This document shows, piece after piece, positions 28,090 to 37,822 of a DNA stretch of 64,000 bases. The stretch lies in the NCBI RefSeq assembly GCF_003814555.1, contig NZ_RKQN01000001.1:1218566-1282565 (forward strand), written 5' to 3'. Both the position numbers and the translations under genes were made by a program. Every line of letters starts with the position of its first letter. The first letter of the stretch is position 1. The DNA is from Vulcaniibacterium tengchongense (GTDB lineage: Bacteria; Pseudomonadota; Gammaproteobacteria; Xanthomonadales; Xanthomonadaceae). Under the pieces are notes generated by a model. The model made no database searches. It was not told the DNA's origin and was given only the letters and a program-made list of their open reading frames with translations.

Positions 28090-30210
28090 TCACCAGATGC
28101 GCACGCGCTGCTCCGGCGGCAGGTACAGCGGATCCTTCGCGGTGATGCCGAAGGCCTCGTACCAGGCGTCGATGTTGCGCAGCGGCGCCACCGCGCGGAT
28201 CTGCCCCGGCGAATGCGGATCGGTGACCAGGTACTGGCGCAACGCGTCGTCGCGCCACAGCGTGCGCCACACCTGCGCCCACCCCAGGAACAGGCGCTGC
28301 TCGCCGCTGAAGCCGTCGATCGCGGGCGCCGGCTTGCCGCCCAGCGAACGGCGATAGGCCTCCAGCGCGATGGTCAGGCCGCCGAGATCGCCGATGTTCT
28401 CGCCCATCGTCAGCCTGCCGTTGATGTGCATGCCCGGCAGCGTCGGGAAGGCGTAGCTCTCGTACTGCGCGCCGAGCCGCGCCGCCTGCGCCTCGAACTT
28501 GGCGGCGTCCTCGGCGGCCCACCAGTCGCGGAGCAGGCCCTGGCCGTCCGACTTGCGGCCCTGGTCGTCGAAGCCGTGGATGATCTCGTGGCCGATCACG
28601 CCGCCGATGGCGCCGTAGTTCACCGCCGGGTCGGCGTCCGGGTCGAAGAACGGCGGCTGCAGGATCGCGGCCGGGAACACGATCTCGTTCTTCACCGAGT
28701 TGTAGTACGCGTTCACCGTCTGCGGCGTCATGCCCCATTCCAGCTCGTCCACCGGCTTGCCGATGCGGGCGCGGCGGTAATCCCATTCGAAGCGGCGCGC
28801 GCGCTCGGCGTTGCCGAACACGTCGCCGTTGGCGATGCGCAGGCCGCTGTAGTCGCGCCACTTTTCCGGATAGCCGATCTTCAGGCCGAAGTTCTCCAGC
28901 TTCGCCTTGGCCTCGGCCCGGGTGGCCGGGCCCATCCAGTCCAGCTGCTCCAGGCGCGCGCCCATCGCCGCCTTCACGTTGGCGACCAGCGCGTCCATCT
29001 TGGCCTTGGCGTCGGCCTGGAAATACAGCTTCACGTAATCGCGGCCGATCGCCTCGCCCATCGCGCTCTCCGCCAGCGCCACCCCGCGCTTCCAGCGGTC
29101 GCGCTGCTGCGGCTGGCCGTTGAGGAACTTGGAACGGAACTCGAACTCGGCGTCGACGAAGGCCTTGGACAGCAGCGGCGCGGCCTCGTCGGCGGTGTGG
29201 AACGCCTGCCAGGCGCGCAGGGTGTCGAGGTCGGCCTCGGCGAAGATCCGCGCCATCTCCGGGAAGGCGGTGTTCTGCCGCAGCACCGCGCGCGGGGCCT
29301 GTTCGACGCCCGCGGCGCGGAAGAACGCCGCCCAGGGGAAGCCCGGCGCGTACGCGTCCATCTCGGCCAGCGGCACCGGGTTGTAGGTCTTGTCGCGGTT
29401 GCGGCTGTCGGCCCGGGTCCAGTGCGCTTCGGCCAGCCTGGTTTCCATCGCCATCACCGCCTGGGCGTGCTGCTGCGGCCGGTCCCAGCCGGCCAGCTGC
29501 AGCATCTGCGCGATGTAGGCGGCGTAGCGCTCGCGTTGCGGCGCGAACTTCTCGTCCAGGTACATCTGGCGGTCGCCGAGGCCGAGGCCGGACTGGCTCA
29601 GGTACAGCGTGTAGCGCTCGGGATCGCGCTGGTCGTCGCTGACCGAGGCGGCGAAGAAACTGCCGCCGAAGCCGCCGTTGGCGCGGCCCATCAGCGCGGC
29701 GAGCGCGGGCTTGTCCTGGGCCTGGCGGATCGCATCCAGGTGCGGCTGCAGCGGCTTGGCGCCGAGCGCTTCGATCGCCGCCTCGTCCATGAAACCGCGG
29801 TACAGCGCGGCCACCTTGGCGGCGTCGCCGTCCTTGGCCGGGTCGCCGAGCGGATAGCTCTCCACCAGCTGGCGCACCCGCGCCTCCGACAGCTCGCGCA
29901 GCGCGGCGAACGCGCCGTAGCTGGAGCGGTCGGCCGGAATCTGCGTGGTCTTGGCCCAGGTGCCGTTGACGTAGCCGAAGAAGTCGGCGCCCGGCGACAC
30001 GGAGCGGTCCATGCCGGCCAGGTCCACGCCCCAACTGCCGAAGCGCGCGGCGGCGATGGCCCCCGTGGCGCCGCCGGCAGCGTCGGGCGAGTCGAACAGG
30101 GCGTAGAGCTGGCAGGCGTCGTCGAGGCAACGGTCGTGCTCGGCGGCGGCCAGCGGCGCCGCCAGGGTCAGCGCCGCGGCGGTCGCGACGCACAGCAGGG
30201 TCTTCTTCAA
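28090..30210 (-). CDS. M13 family zinc metallopeptidase (PepO/neprilysin-like)
   Basis: The precursor of 706 residues has a signal peptide (MKKTLLCVATAAALTLAAPLAAA). The zinc site HEIIHGFDDQG lies near 538-548 and the third ligand in GENIGDLGG near 601. M13_N starts at SPGADFFGYVNGTW. It should degrade peptides in the periplasm. The start is a TTG, 30210, because no ATG or GTG lies near the signal peptide and GGAGAG is 6 bp upstream. The C-terminus lacks the usual CxxW motif and ends in RVRIW, as in bacterial homologues. It ends convergent with the serine hydrolase gene. Confidence 0.93.
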   Translation of the reverse strand: MKKTLLCVATAAALTLAAPLAAAEHDRCLDDACQLYALFDSPDAAGGATGAIAAARFGSWGVDLAGMDRSVSPGADFFGYVNGTWAKTTQIPADRSSYGAFAALRELSEARVRQLVESYPLGDPAKDGDAAKVAALYRGFMDEAAIEALGAKPLQPHLDAIRQAQDKPALAALMGRANGGFGGSFFAASVSDDQRDPERYTLYLSQSGLGLGDRQMYLDEKFAPQRERYAAYIAQMLQLAGWDRPQQHAQAVMAMETRLAEAHWTRADSRNRDKTYNPVPLAEMDAYAPGFPWAAFFRAAGVEQAPRAVLRQNTAFPEMARIFAEADLDTLRAWQAFHTADEAAPLLSKAFVDAEFEFRSKFLNGQPQQRDRWKRGVALAESAMGEAIGRDYVKLYFQADAKAKMDALVANVKAAMGARLEQLDWMGPATRAEAKAKLENFGLKIGYPEKWRDYSGLRIANGDVFGNAERARRFEWDYRRARIGKPVDELEWGMTPQTVNAYYNSVKNEIVFPAAILQPPFFDPDADPAVNYGAIGGVIGHEIIHGFDDQGRKSDGQGLLRDWWAAEDAAKFEAQAARLGAQYESYAFPTLPGMHINGRLTMGENIGDLGGLTIALEAYRRSLGGKPAPAIDGFSGEQRLFLGWAQVWRTLWRDDALRQYLVTDPHSPGQIRAVAPLRNIDAWYEAFGITAKDPLYLPPEQRVRIW

Positions 30211-30379
30211 GGCGATCTCTCCGGAGTCGTGCGGATGGCCCGTAGCGCCGTCGCCCTCACCCGGCGCCGGCGCCGCTCGGGCGCGCGGATGCCCCTTTCC
30301 GGGACCGGTCGGTTGTACCCCGCCCGGCCGCTGCCCGGCAGTGCCATGCGTTGGGGGCAAGAACGGAAGCGGCGGCGGG

Positions 30380-31231
30380 TCAGCGCGCTGCGCCCGCCGC
30401 CTGCGCCGCCGCGGGCAGCTCGAACAGCCAGCGCACCGCGGCCGGGAACGCCGCGCGCCAGGCCGCTTCGTTGTGTTCCGCGTCCGGCGCCACCCGCACC
30501 TCCACGGCAGTCCCGGGGTGTGCGCGCAGCAAAGCCGCCATGCGCTCGACCCGGGCCACCGAATCGCCGCCTTCGCGCCCGCCCATGTACAGGTAGACGC
30601 GCGTGCCGGGGGGCAGCGGCGTGCGCCCGGCGCGCGCGTAGGGTTCCTCGGACACCCAGTACGAAGGCGAGAACACGCCTGCCTTGCCGAACACCTCCGG
30701 GTACTGGCGCACCGCATAGTCGGCCGCGAGCCCGCCCAGCGAACTGCCCAGGATCGCCGTCTGCGCGCGGTCCGGCAGCGTGCGGTAGTTGGCGTCGACG
30801 AACGGCTTGATCGACCGCGCCAGGTCGTCGACGAAGTCCGCGCCGCGGTTCGGCAGCAAACGCACGTTCCAGTACGGAACCAGTTCGTGGAAACGCAGCT
30901 CCCCGCCATGGTCGATGCCGACCACGATCGCCGGAAAGCCCTCGCGCGCCAGCGCGTCCATCGCCTCGTCGACGCCCCATTCGCCGGCGTAACCGGTCGC
31001 CTCGTCGAACAGGTTCTGCCCGTCGAACATGTACAGCACCGGATAGCGGCGCGTGGAAGCCGCGTAGCCGGGCGGCAGGTACACCCGCAGGCCGCGCGGA
31101 TGGCCGAACGCCGGCAACCGCAGCGGCGGCACGAATGCCCGCACGGCCGGCCCGGCCGTGTGCCGGCGCTCGCCGGCCTCGGCATGGAGCACGGCGGCGA
31201 GGCCCAACAGCAACAGGAACGACAGGCGCAT
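30380..31231 (-). CDS. Alpha/beta hydrolase, enterochelin esterase-like, exported
   Basis: The 283-residue precursor has a short signal peptide (MRLSFLLLLGLAAVLHAEA). It follows the Fes/IroE/esterase D pattern: RGLRVYLPPGYAAST, YPVLYMFDGQNLFDEATGY, AIVVGIDHGG, and the nucleophile elbow LGSSLGG (Ser near 160). Late His sits in DAEHNEAAW. It probably hydrolyses esters in the periplasm, possibly a siderophore or an antibiotic-like ester, but no siderophore genes are near. It ends 169 bp before the M13 start and may share a transcript with it. Confidence 0.87.
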   Translation of the reverse strand: MRLSFLLLLGLAAVLHAEAGERRHTAGPAVRAFVPPLRLPAFGHPRGLRVYLPPGYAASTRRYPVLYMFDGQNLFDEATGYAGEWGVDEAMDALAREGFPAIVVGIDHGGELRFHELVPYWNVRLLPNRGADFVDDLARSIKPFVDANYRTLPDRAQTAILGSSLGGLAADYAVRQYPEVFGKAGVFSPSYWVSEEPYARAGRTPLPPGTRVYLYMGGREGGDSVARVERMAALLRAHPGTAVEVRVAPDAEHNEAAWRAAFPAAVRWLFELPAAAQAAGAAR

Positions 31232-31419
31232 CGGCGCGACCCGGCGGGAGTTCGCCCTACGGTGCCGCCGGGCGCTTCCGCTCGCCCGTGCCATCCGTCA
31301 TCGCGGCGACGGCCCGCGGCAAGTCGTGGGGCGGCGGCGTGCGCGCAGGCGCCGCCCCTTGCCCCTCGTCCGATGGCGCCCGAACCGCTGGCCGGCGCAA
31401 CGTCAGGCGCAGCGCGACG

Positions 31420-32315
31420 TCAGGCGCGGCGCAGCGTGCGCTCGAACAGCGCCAGCGTGCGCCGCCACGCCTCCTTCGCCGCATCCGCGTCGCAGCGCGG
31501 CATGGTGTCGTTATGGAAACCGTGCTCGGTACCGGGCGGCGGGTACAGCGCGTAGCGCACGCCGGCCTGCTTCAGCGCCTGCTCGTAGCCCGGCCTGGCG
31601 TTGACCCGTTCGTCGTTCTCCGCCAGCACCGCCAGCAGCCCCGCCTCGATCTTCGGCACGTCCTCCGCCGCCGGCGCAGGGCCATAGAACGGCGCCGCCG
31701 CGCGCAGGTCCGGCGGCCGGGTGGCGAGAAAGCTGGTCATCGCCCCGCCCCAGCAGAAGCCGACCGCGCCCATGCGGCCGTTGCCGCCGTCCACCCCGCG
31801 CAGCATGTCGGCAGCGGCGAGCGGGTCCTGGCGCGTCTTGGCCGGGTCGAGCCTGGCGAACCCGGCGCGCGCCCGGTCCTCGTCGCCTGGATAGCCGCCG
31901 AGCGGGAACAGCGCGTCCGGCGCGAACGCGATGTAGTTCTCCAGCGCCAGCCGGCGCGCCACGTCCTCGATGTGCGGATTGAGGCCACGGTTCTCGTGGA
32001 TCACCAGCGCCGTCGGCAACGGACCGGCAGCCTCGGCCGGGCGCACCCGGCAGCCGCGGCCGGTGCCGTGGCCCCGCGGCGATGCGTATCCGGCGTAACG
32101 CGCCGACAGGCGTTTGTCGTCGGGCTTCACCTGCCGCGCAGCGGCGAACTGCGGGCTCAGCGCCGCGAGCAGCCCGGCCGCGCCGCTCGCGCCACCGCGA
32201 AGCATACGGCACCGGCGAGAAAGCCGCGGCGGTCGATGAGGCCGTGCACGTACTGGTCGAACAGGCGCAGCACGTCCGGATCGAAATCGCTGGCCTTGCG
32301 GGGCGTATCCGGCAT
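31420..32315 (-). pseudogene. Dienelactone hydrolase family gene with a frameshift after its Tat signal
   Basis: The first frame codes for MPDTPRKASDFDPDVLRLFDQYVHG, then the twin-arginine-like DRRGFLAGA. The rest of the protein lies in another frame: SGAAGLLAALSPQFAAARQV, LVIHENRGLNPHIEDVARRLA, GAVGFCWGGAMTS with the nucleophile Cys, and the late His in GTEHGFHND. Adding one G in a GG run near 32175-32195 restores the full-length Tat-exported hydrolase. The catalytic residues are intact, so it is either a fresh mutation or a base-calling error. If functional, it would hydrolyse lactones or esters in the periplasm. Confidence 0.82.
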
Positions 32316-32553
32316 CGGGCTCTCCGGCGGGACCCGGGCGAGCACATACCGCGAACCCGGGCGTTCGCCGCGCCGCGGCGTGTTTCGCCCGCGAAGGCCG
32401 CGGCAGCCCGATTCAGGAAGAGGGCCGCCCGCGCGCGGAAAGACGGGCGCCGTTCGTCGGCGAAGCGCCGATGTCGCGGGAAATTGACAGCCGGATCATG
32501 CCGCCGCGCCTGCAATGGGCGCGGGTGATCGGCCTTCGCCAAGGAGAAACCGC

Positions 32554-33729
32554 ATGCGTGCCCGCCTACCGAACCCGCGTCGCGCGGGTTTCCTCGTATC
32601 CAAGCTCCTGATCGGCCTGTCCATCGCACTGGCGGGCGTGCAAAGCGCCGCGGCCGGCGACGGCGGCGACATCCTTTTCTACGAGGGCTCCGAAGGCCCG
32701 GCCCTGTTCCGAAGCAATACCACCGGCACCTTCACCGACGCCCTCACCCAGCCGCCCGCCGAATATACCGACCACTCCGCCTCGTGGTCGCCGACGGGGC
32801 TGTCGGTGGCGTTCGAGCGCAGTTTCCACTGGTACCGGCAGGAGCCGGAGCCGGGAAGCGAGATGTACCACTACCGCCATCGCGACCCGACCATCATCAT
32901 CACCGACCGCCAGGGGCAGCGCGAACGACCGCTGATCAAGGGCGTGCTCCCGGCCTGGAGCGGCTGGTCGCCGAACAAGATCGCCTTCGGCATGCTGCGC
33001 GCACCCGACGACACCAAGTCCGAGTGCATCCACGTGATCAACGCCGACGGCACCGGGCTGCAACGCATCGGCTGCGTCGGCGCCATCGCGGATCACCATT
33101 GCACCGAGTTCTACACTTGCTTCCCCGAACTGAGGAAGCTGGCGTGGACGCGCACCGGCAAGTACATCGTCGCCCACGTGGCGACGCTCGGCAAACGGCT
33201 GTTCAGTCCGGTGCCCGACGAGTACTGGGTGTACACCCTCTTCGCCGCGGAGGTGGCGACCGGGCGATTGGTCGAGTTGCCCTCGCCGTTCCTGGTTTCG
33301 GACATGTCGAACCCGATCTCGTTCTCGGTAGGTGCCGGCGACACGGTGTATTACGATGCGATGGAGTGGTCCGGCCCCGCCATCTACAGGATGCATCTGC
33401 CGACCAACACCCTAACGCGGGTCATGGACGGTTCCGCGCCACTGGTCTCACCCGACGGAAAGAAGATCGCCTTCACGCAGAGGGACGGGAGCAACCGCTA
33501 CAGCCGCCTGTTCGTCGCCAACGCCGACGGCAGCGGCGCGGTGCATCTGGCCGGCCCCACGGCGGGCGTGCAGGTGGTGCCGCTGGACTGGTCCGCCGAC
33601 GGCAGCCACATCCTGCTGCAGCGCAGGCAGGGCTACAACCACAGCCTGCATCTGGTCACCACCACCGGCCAGTGGCGGACGGTGCGGCGCAACGCCGGGG
33701 CGGAAACCGGCGCCTGGCAGCAGCGCTAG
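32554..33729 (+). CDS. TolB-like beta-propeller protein, exported
   Basis: The 391-residue precursor has a basic N-terminus and a hydrophobic segment ending at QSAAA-GD (about 32). The rest forms PD40/WD40-like blades: HSASWSPTGLSVAFERS, SGWSPNKIAFGML, ADGTGLQRIG, PLVSPDGKKIAFTQRD and LDWSADGSHILLQRR. These match TolB-type propellers, which bind other envelope proteins or act as sensors. There is no TolB N-terminal domain. AAGGAG precedes the ATG. Third-position GC is a little lower than in neighbouring genes. Partner and function are unknown. Confidence 0.8.
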   Translation: MRARLPNPRRAGFLVSKLLIGLSIALAGVQSAAAGDGGDILFYEGSEGPALFRSNTTGTFTDALTQPPAEYTDHSASWSPTGLSVAFERSFHWYRQEPEPGSEMYHYRHRDPTIIITDRQGQRERPLIKGVLPAWSGWSPNKIAFGMLRAPDDTKSECIHVINADGTGLQRIGCVGAIADHHCTEFYTCFPELRKLAWTRTGKYIVAHVATLGKRLFSPVPDEYWVYTLFAAEVATGRLVELPSPFLVSDMSNPISFSVGAGDTVYYDAMEWSGPAIYRMHLPTNTLTRVMDGSAPLVSPDGKKIAFTQRDGSNRYSRLFVANADGSGAVHLAGPTAGVQVVPLDWSADGSHILLQRRQGYNHSLHLVTTTGQWRTVRRNAGAETGAWQQR

Positions 33730-33887
33730 CCTTTCCGCGCCACCGGCGGTGCGTCGGGCGGGCGGTTGCTACGACGCGGTTTCCGCGGCGTCGCCGTCCC
33801 GGCGCCGGGCCGGATCCCGCCGGCCCGGGCCTCTTGCGCGTGTCCCGCCGCCGCGCCTTCGTGAAAGGGCGCGAAGTCGCGGCCGCG

Positions 33888-34574
33888 CTACGCGCCTTCG
33901 TCCTTCGGCGCGGCGGAATCCGAGCCGGCCAGATGCAGGCCCATGCCCAACCCCATGCCGCCGGCCGCACCGGCACCGCGTCCGCCGCCGGCGCCGCCGC
34001 GATCCGCGGCCTCGCGCCCGCCCTCGGCACGGCCCTTCGCTGCGCCGGGCCGCGTCGGTCCCTGCCGCGGGATCTCCAGTCCGCGCGGGATCGGATCGAG
34101 GTCCAGCACCTCGCGGATGAAATCGCGCAGCGAGACCACCAGCTCGGCGGTATGCACCCGGCGCCCGGCGACCAGGTCCGCCGCCGCGCGCGCCGCCAGC
34201 CGCACCTGCTCGTCCGTACCGAGCAACAGGATGTCGGACAGCGCGCCCTCCACCGCGTCGCGGATGCGCCGCGACCGGTCGGAGCCGTGCGGCAAGCCCG
34301 CCTCGTCCGCATCGGCGGTTTCGCTGCGACGGCGCAGGTCGCGCAAATGGGCCGGGTCGACCTCCAGGTCGCCGGTGAAGGAGCCGCCGAGCGTGCGGTA
34401 GGCGGCGATCAGCGTGCGCAGGCGTTCGTTGATCTGCCGGTTCTCGCGCTCGCGCCGCTGCTGCACGGTCTGCATCAGCAGCAGGCGGATGCCGACGCCC
34501 ATCAGGGTGATCAGCACCAGCCCCGCCAGCGTGCTCAGCACGGCTTCCCACGATCCGAAATCCAGACCCCGCAT
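33888..34574 (-). CDS. Single-pass membrane protein of unknown function
   Basis: The 228-residue protein starts at an ATG with strong GAGGAGG. The first helix (about 12-32, LSTLAGLVLITLMGVGIRLLL) would place the rest in the cytosol. Its body is a helix pattern (RERENRQINERLRTLIAAYRTLGGSF), then REVLDLDPIPRGLEIP and a Gly-rich C-terminus. There are no enzyme motifs. Similar proteins occur widely as conserved hypotheticals of Xanthomonadaceae, but the function is unknown. It is downstream of the extensin-like gene on the same strand. Confidence 0.7.
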   Translation of the reverse strand: MRGLDFGSWEAVLSTLAGLVLITLMGVGIRLLLMQTVQQRRERENRQINERLRTLIAAYRTLGGSFTGDLEVDPAHLRDLRRRSETADADEAGLPHGSDRSRRIRDAVEGALSDILLLGTDEQVRLAARAAADLVAGRRVHTAELVVSLRDFIREVLDLDPIPRGLEIPRQGPTRPGAAKGRAEGGREAADRGGAGGGRGAGAAGGMGLGMGLHLAGSDSAAPKDEGA

Positions 34575-34650
34575 GCGTACCTCCTCGGGCCGATGGCCCA
34601 CGCCGTCTCCGGGCACAGTGTAGGTGCGCCGCGGCGTCGGCCGCGGCCGG

Positions 34651-35406
34651 CTAGCGGCACACCCGGGCGCCGCCGCGGTCGAAGTGGAAGTGATCGGCAT
34701 GGGCGCGGTTGTAGTCCGGGCCGAGGACCACGTCGAAATAGCGGCATGCGCCGTCGCGCACCGCACGCAGGAAACGGGCCTCGGCGGGCACGTTCGGCGC
34801 GGCCGCGGCATCGCGTTCCGTGGCCGGCGCCCGCGGCCGCCAGTGCCGCGCCACGCTGATGCGGCGCCCGTCCTCCAGCACGAAGGCGGCGACGTCGAGC
34901 GCGTCCGCGGTGGCGTGCCGGCTGCGGCGGCGGCCGGGATCGCCGTAGAGGTTGCGGCAGGCGTAGGAGCCGAAATGCTCGATCGCCCGCACGCGCGCGC
35001 CGAGGTGCTCGGCCGCGGCCCGCTGCAGGACGTGCCGCTCCCACATCGCCAGCGACAGCGCCGCGCGGCAGCTCAGCGGGAACGGTTCGCCCACCGCCAC
35101 GCTGGTGCGTGCGATCCGCACCGCGTTCTCGAACCCGCAGCCCGGGCCGGTGGCCCGATCCCGCAGCGGCACGAAGCGCATGTCCGCCTGCGCCAGCGCC
35201 GCCCGGCACGCCTCGCGGTCGCCCGAGGCGCGCGCGAGCTTGAGCCCGGTCAGCAGGTTCGGCGGCGCGTCGATGCGCAACGGCGCCCACGGATTCCAGG
35301 CTTCGGGAACGGCCAGCCTTCCCGACCGCACCGCCCAGGCCGCGAGCGCGGCGAGCAGCAGCAGGAGCAACCCGGCACGTCGTGGAGAACGCCCGACCTC
35401 GGCCAT
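34651..35406 (-). CDS. Extensin-like C-terminal domain protein
   Basis: The 251-residue protein has an N-terminal membrane anchor (about 11-25). The second part matches the extensin_C family: GPGCGFENAVRIARTSV, LSCRAALSLAMWERHVLQ, IEHFGSYACRNLYG, then HATADALDVAAFVLEDG with His and Asp, and HADHFHFDRGG at the end. This His/Asp/His layout is like that of D-Ala-D-Ala carboxypeptidases of the LAS type, so a role in peptidoglycan is possible but not shown. It should face the periplasm. Confidence 0.85.
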   Translation of the reverse strand: MAEVGRSPRRAGLLLLLLAALAAWAVRSGRLAVPEAWNPWAPLRIDAPPNLLTGLKLARASGDREACRAALAQADMRFVPLRDRATGPGCGFENAVRIARTSVAVGEPFPLSCRAALSLAMWERHVLQRAAAEHLGARVRAIEHFGSYACRNLYGDPGRRRSRHATADALDVAAFVLEDGRRISVARHWRPRAPATERDAAAAPNVPAEARFLRAVRDGACRYFDVVLGPDYNRAHADHFHFDRGGARVCR

Positions 35407-35529
35407 TGCGCGACTATCCGCACCGAGGCGTCGATCGCCCGTCTCCGCCCGCCGCCGCGCCGGCTCTTTCCCTGCCGATCACGCGCGCGGGTCTAGGTTG
35501 CTTGTCCCGAAAGGCGATAGGAGACGGCC

Positions 35530-35775
35530 ATGGCCGACCGCAAGCACGAACGCCCCGGCGCGCCCTCGGGCGCAGGCGAACGGCCGGACCGCGCCGCGGA
35601 CCGGCGCCCGCAAAGCGACCGCGCCGAGGATCTCCGGCAGACCGCTCCCGTCCCGCAGGGCGGCGTGAACCCCGAAATGGGCGACATGGACGCCGCGGCC
35701 GACCCCGATCGCGACCCCGACGACGGCGACGGCGGGCTGCCCGGAAAGGCGGGCGGCGGGCTGATGGGCGCGTGA
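35530..35775 (+). CDS. Small disordered hydrophilic protein
   Basis: This 81-residue product has AGGAGA before the ATG. It is rich in Asp, Gly, Arg and Pro (QGGVNPEMGDMDAAADPDRD, then GGLPGKAGGG) with no Cys and no hydrophobic segment. It looks like the small conserved proteins found beside stress genes, and should be unstructured. No function is known. Confidence 0.6.
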   Translation: MADRKHERPGAPSGAGERPDRAADRRPQSDRAEDLRQTAPVPQGGVNPEMGDMDAAADPDRDPDDGDGGLPGKAGGGLMGA

Positions 35776-35824
35776 GCCCGCGGCTCCGGGGCGGGCGTCG
35801 CCGCGGCATGCCGTCGCGCCGCGG

Positions 35825-36994
35825 TCAGGGCTCGAACGCCGCGCGCACGCAGCCTTCGCGCTTGTGCTTGAACAGCTCGTAGCCGCGCACCGCCTCCTCC
35901 AGCGGCATGCGGTGCGTCAGCAGGAAGCTCGTCTTCAACCGCCCCTCGGCCACCCAGTCGAGCAGGCGCGGCACGTACTTCTGCCCATGCTGCTGCGCGG
36001 TCCGCACGGTCAGGCCCTTGTTGATCACCACGCCGAGCGGGAACTTGTCCATCACCCCGTAGACCCCGAGGATCGACACCACCCCGCCCTTGCGGCAGGC
36101 GAGGATCGCCTCGCGCAGCGCCTGGCCGCGGTCGCTTTCCATCCGCAGCGCCTGCTTCACCCGGTCGTAGGCATGGCCGATGCCTTCGCCGTGCGCTTCC
36201 ATTCCCACCGCGTCGATGCAGGCGTCCGGCCCGCGTCCGCCGGTCATCTCGCGCAGCACTTCGGTGACGCTGTCGACGGCGGTGTAGTCGATGACCTCCG
36301 AACCGACGATGTCGCGCGCCATCGCCAGCCGCTCGGGAAAGCGGTCGATGCCGATCACCCGCTCGGCGCCGAGCAGGTAGGCGCTCTGCTGCGCCATCAG
36401 CCCGACCCCGCCGCAGCCCCAGACGGCGACGGTGTCGCCCGGCTGGATGTCGCAGAAATCCGCGCCCATGAAGCCCGTCGGGCCGGCGTCGGAAAGGAAC
36501 AGGGCATCCTCGTCGCCGACCGGTTCCGGCACCTCGAAGCAGCCCACGTCGGCGTGCGGCACGCGCACGTAGGTGGCGTGCGAGCCGGCATAACCGCCGA
36601 AGGCGTGGGTATAGCCATAGATGCCGGCGGTCGGGTGGCCCAGCAGCGGTTCCTGCATGGCCCAGTGCGGGTTGGTGTTGTCGCACAGGGAGAACAGCTG
36701 CCGATGGCAGTACCAGCAGCTGCCGCAGGCGATGAAGGACGGCACGACCACGCGCTGGCCGGGCCGGACGCGCCTGACGTCGGGGCCGGCCTCGACCACC
36801 TCGCCCATGAACTCGTGGCCGATCACGTCGCCCTCGCGCATGGCCGGCAGATAGCCATCGATGAAATGCAGGTCCGAGCCGCAGGTGGTGCTCAGCCCCA
36901 CCCTGATGATGGCGTCGCGCGGATTGACCAGCACCGGGTCGGGCACGGTCTCCACCCGCAGGTCGTTGACGCCGTTCCAGCACAGTGCGCGCAT
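35825..36994 (-). CDS. Zinc-dependent alcohol/formaldehyde dehydrogenase (MDR)
   Basis: The 389-residue enzyme has the catalytic zinc ligands Cys38 (STTCGSDLH), His60-Glu61 (IGHEFMGEV) and the structural four-Cys loop CGSCWYCHRQLFSLC. The nucleotide fold has VWGCGGVGLMAQQSAYLLGA. It resembles the glutathione-independent formaldehyde dehydrogenase/threonine dehydrogenase-like group. It probably oxidises an alcohol or aldehyde with NAD. It is the second gene of an operon and starts 12 bp after the SRPBCC stop. Confidence 0.92.
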   Translation of the reverse strand: MRALCWNGVNDLRVETVPDPVLVNPRDAIIRVGLSTTCGSDLHFIDGYLPAMREGDVIGHEFMGEVVEAGPDVRRVRPGQRVVVPSFIACGSCWYCHRQLFSLCDNTNPHWAMQEPLLGHPTAGIYGYTHAFGGYAGSHATYVRVPHADVGCFEVPEPVGDEDALFLSDAGPTGFMGADFCDIQPGDTVAVWGCGGVGLMAQQSAYLLGAERVIGIDRFPERLAMARDIVGSEVIDYTAVDSVTEVLREMTGGRGPDACIDAVGMEAHGEGIGHAYDRVKQALRMESDRGQALREAILACRKGGVVSILGVYGVMDKFPLGVVINKGLTVRTAQQHGQKYVPRLLDWVAEGRLKTSFLLTHRMPLEEAVRGYELFKHKREGCVRAAFEP

Positions 36995-37006
36995 GTCCTG
37001 CCTGCC

Positions 37007-37513
37007 TCAGCGCCGGTCGTCTTCGCGTGCGGAGGGGTTGCGCTCGAGCGTCGGCACCTCGCCGGTCTCCAGCAACGCCTTGAACCGCCGCAGCACCGTG
37101 CCGAGCACCCGCTCCGGCGCGGAGCCCAGCCACTTGACCAGGGTCTCGGCGACGGCGCCGCCCGGCAACGCGTAACCGACGCGCAGGCGCGCCTCGGTGC
37201 CGAAATCGGCCGGCGCCGGCCGCACCGACAGTTCGGTGTCCAGGCGCACGTCGTGCTCGCCCTCGCTCACGTAGCGCACGCGCTGCCCGGGCACCGCCTC
37301 CGCTTGCCTGCTTTCCAGCCGCATCTGGCGGGCGCCGGGCAGGCGGATGGACCACACCATCCGCTGCTCGTCGCCCGAGACCAGCATCGCCCAGTCGGCG
37401 AGCAAGCGTTGTTGCACCTGCGGATCGCACCAGGCCCGCAGCAGCGTTTCGGCAGGCGCCCCGATGCTGAGCGTGCGCTGCACCCGGGAGTCGGGGGATG
37501 TCGGGGTCTGCAT
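37007..37513 (-). CDS. SRPBCC family protein (polyketide cyclase/START-like fold)
   Basis: The product of 168 residues has the helix-grip pattern: QRTLSIGAPAETLLRAWCDPQVQQRLLADWAML at the start, the beta sheet with MVWSIRLPGARQMRLES and VRYVSEGEHDVRLDTELSV, and a long C-terminal helix ETLVKWLGSAPERVLGTVLRRFKALLE. The family binds hydrophobic ligands. It is co-transcribed with the alcohol dehydrogenase, which has been seen often for this pair in proteobacteria. The ligand is unknown. Confidence 0.85.
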   Translation of the reverse strand: MQTPTSPDSRVQRTLSIGAPAETLLRAWCDPQVQQRLLADWAMLVSGDEQRMVWSIRLPGARQMRLESRQAEAVPGQRVRYVSEGEHDVRLDTELSVRPAPADFGTEARLRVGYALPGGAVAETLVKWLGSAPERVLGTVLRRFKALLETGEVPTLERNPSAREDDRR

Positions 37514-37822
37514 CGAGGGATCCTGCCTGTCGGGCGCCGGCCGGCGCGGACGGCGCCGCGCGGCTCCGGGATGCGAGCCTCGGGCCCGCCGAAGATGCAG
37601 CCGACGTTAGAAAAACACGCATGAAGGAGGCGTGTTCCGTGCGCATGCGGCAGCGCCGGAACCGCGGCCCGGCCGCGGGCGAATGCGATCGAGCGGCGGA
37701 ATCCCCGGACGCGATCCGCGCGCCCGGGACGCACTTCGTGTTCTTGGTCGCGCGCGCGCCCAGGCCCGCCAGGCGCTGCAGCTCGGCGCGCGGTCGCCGT
37801 CGTAGGGGGGCACCGTGGACGA

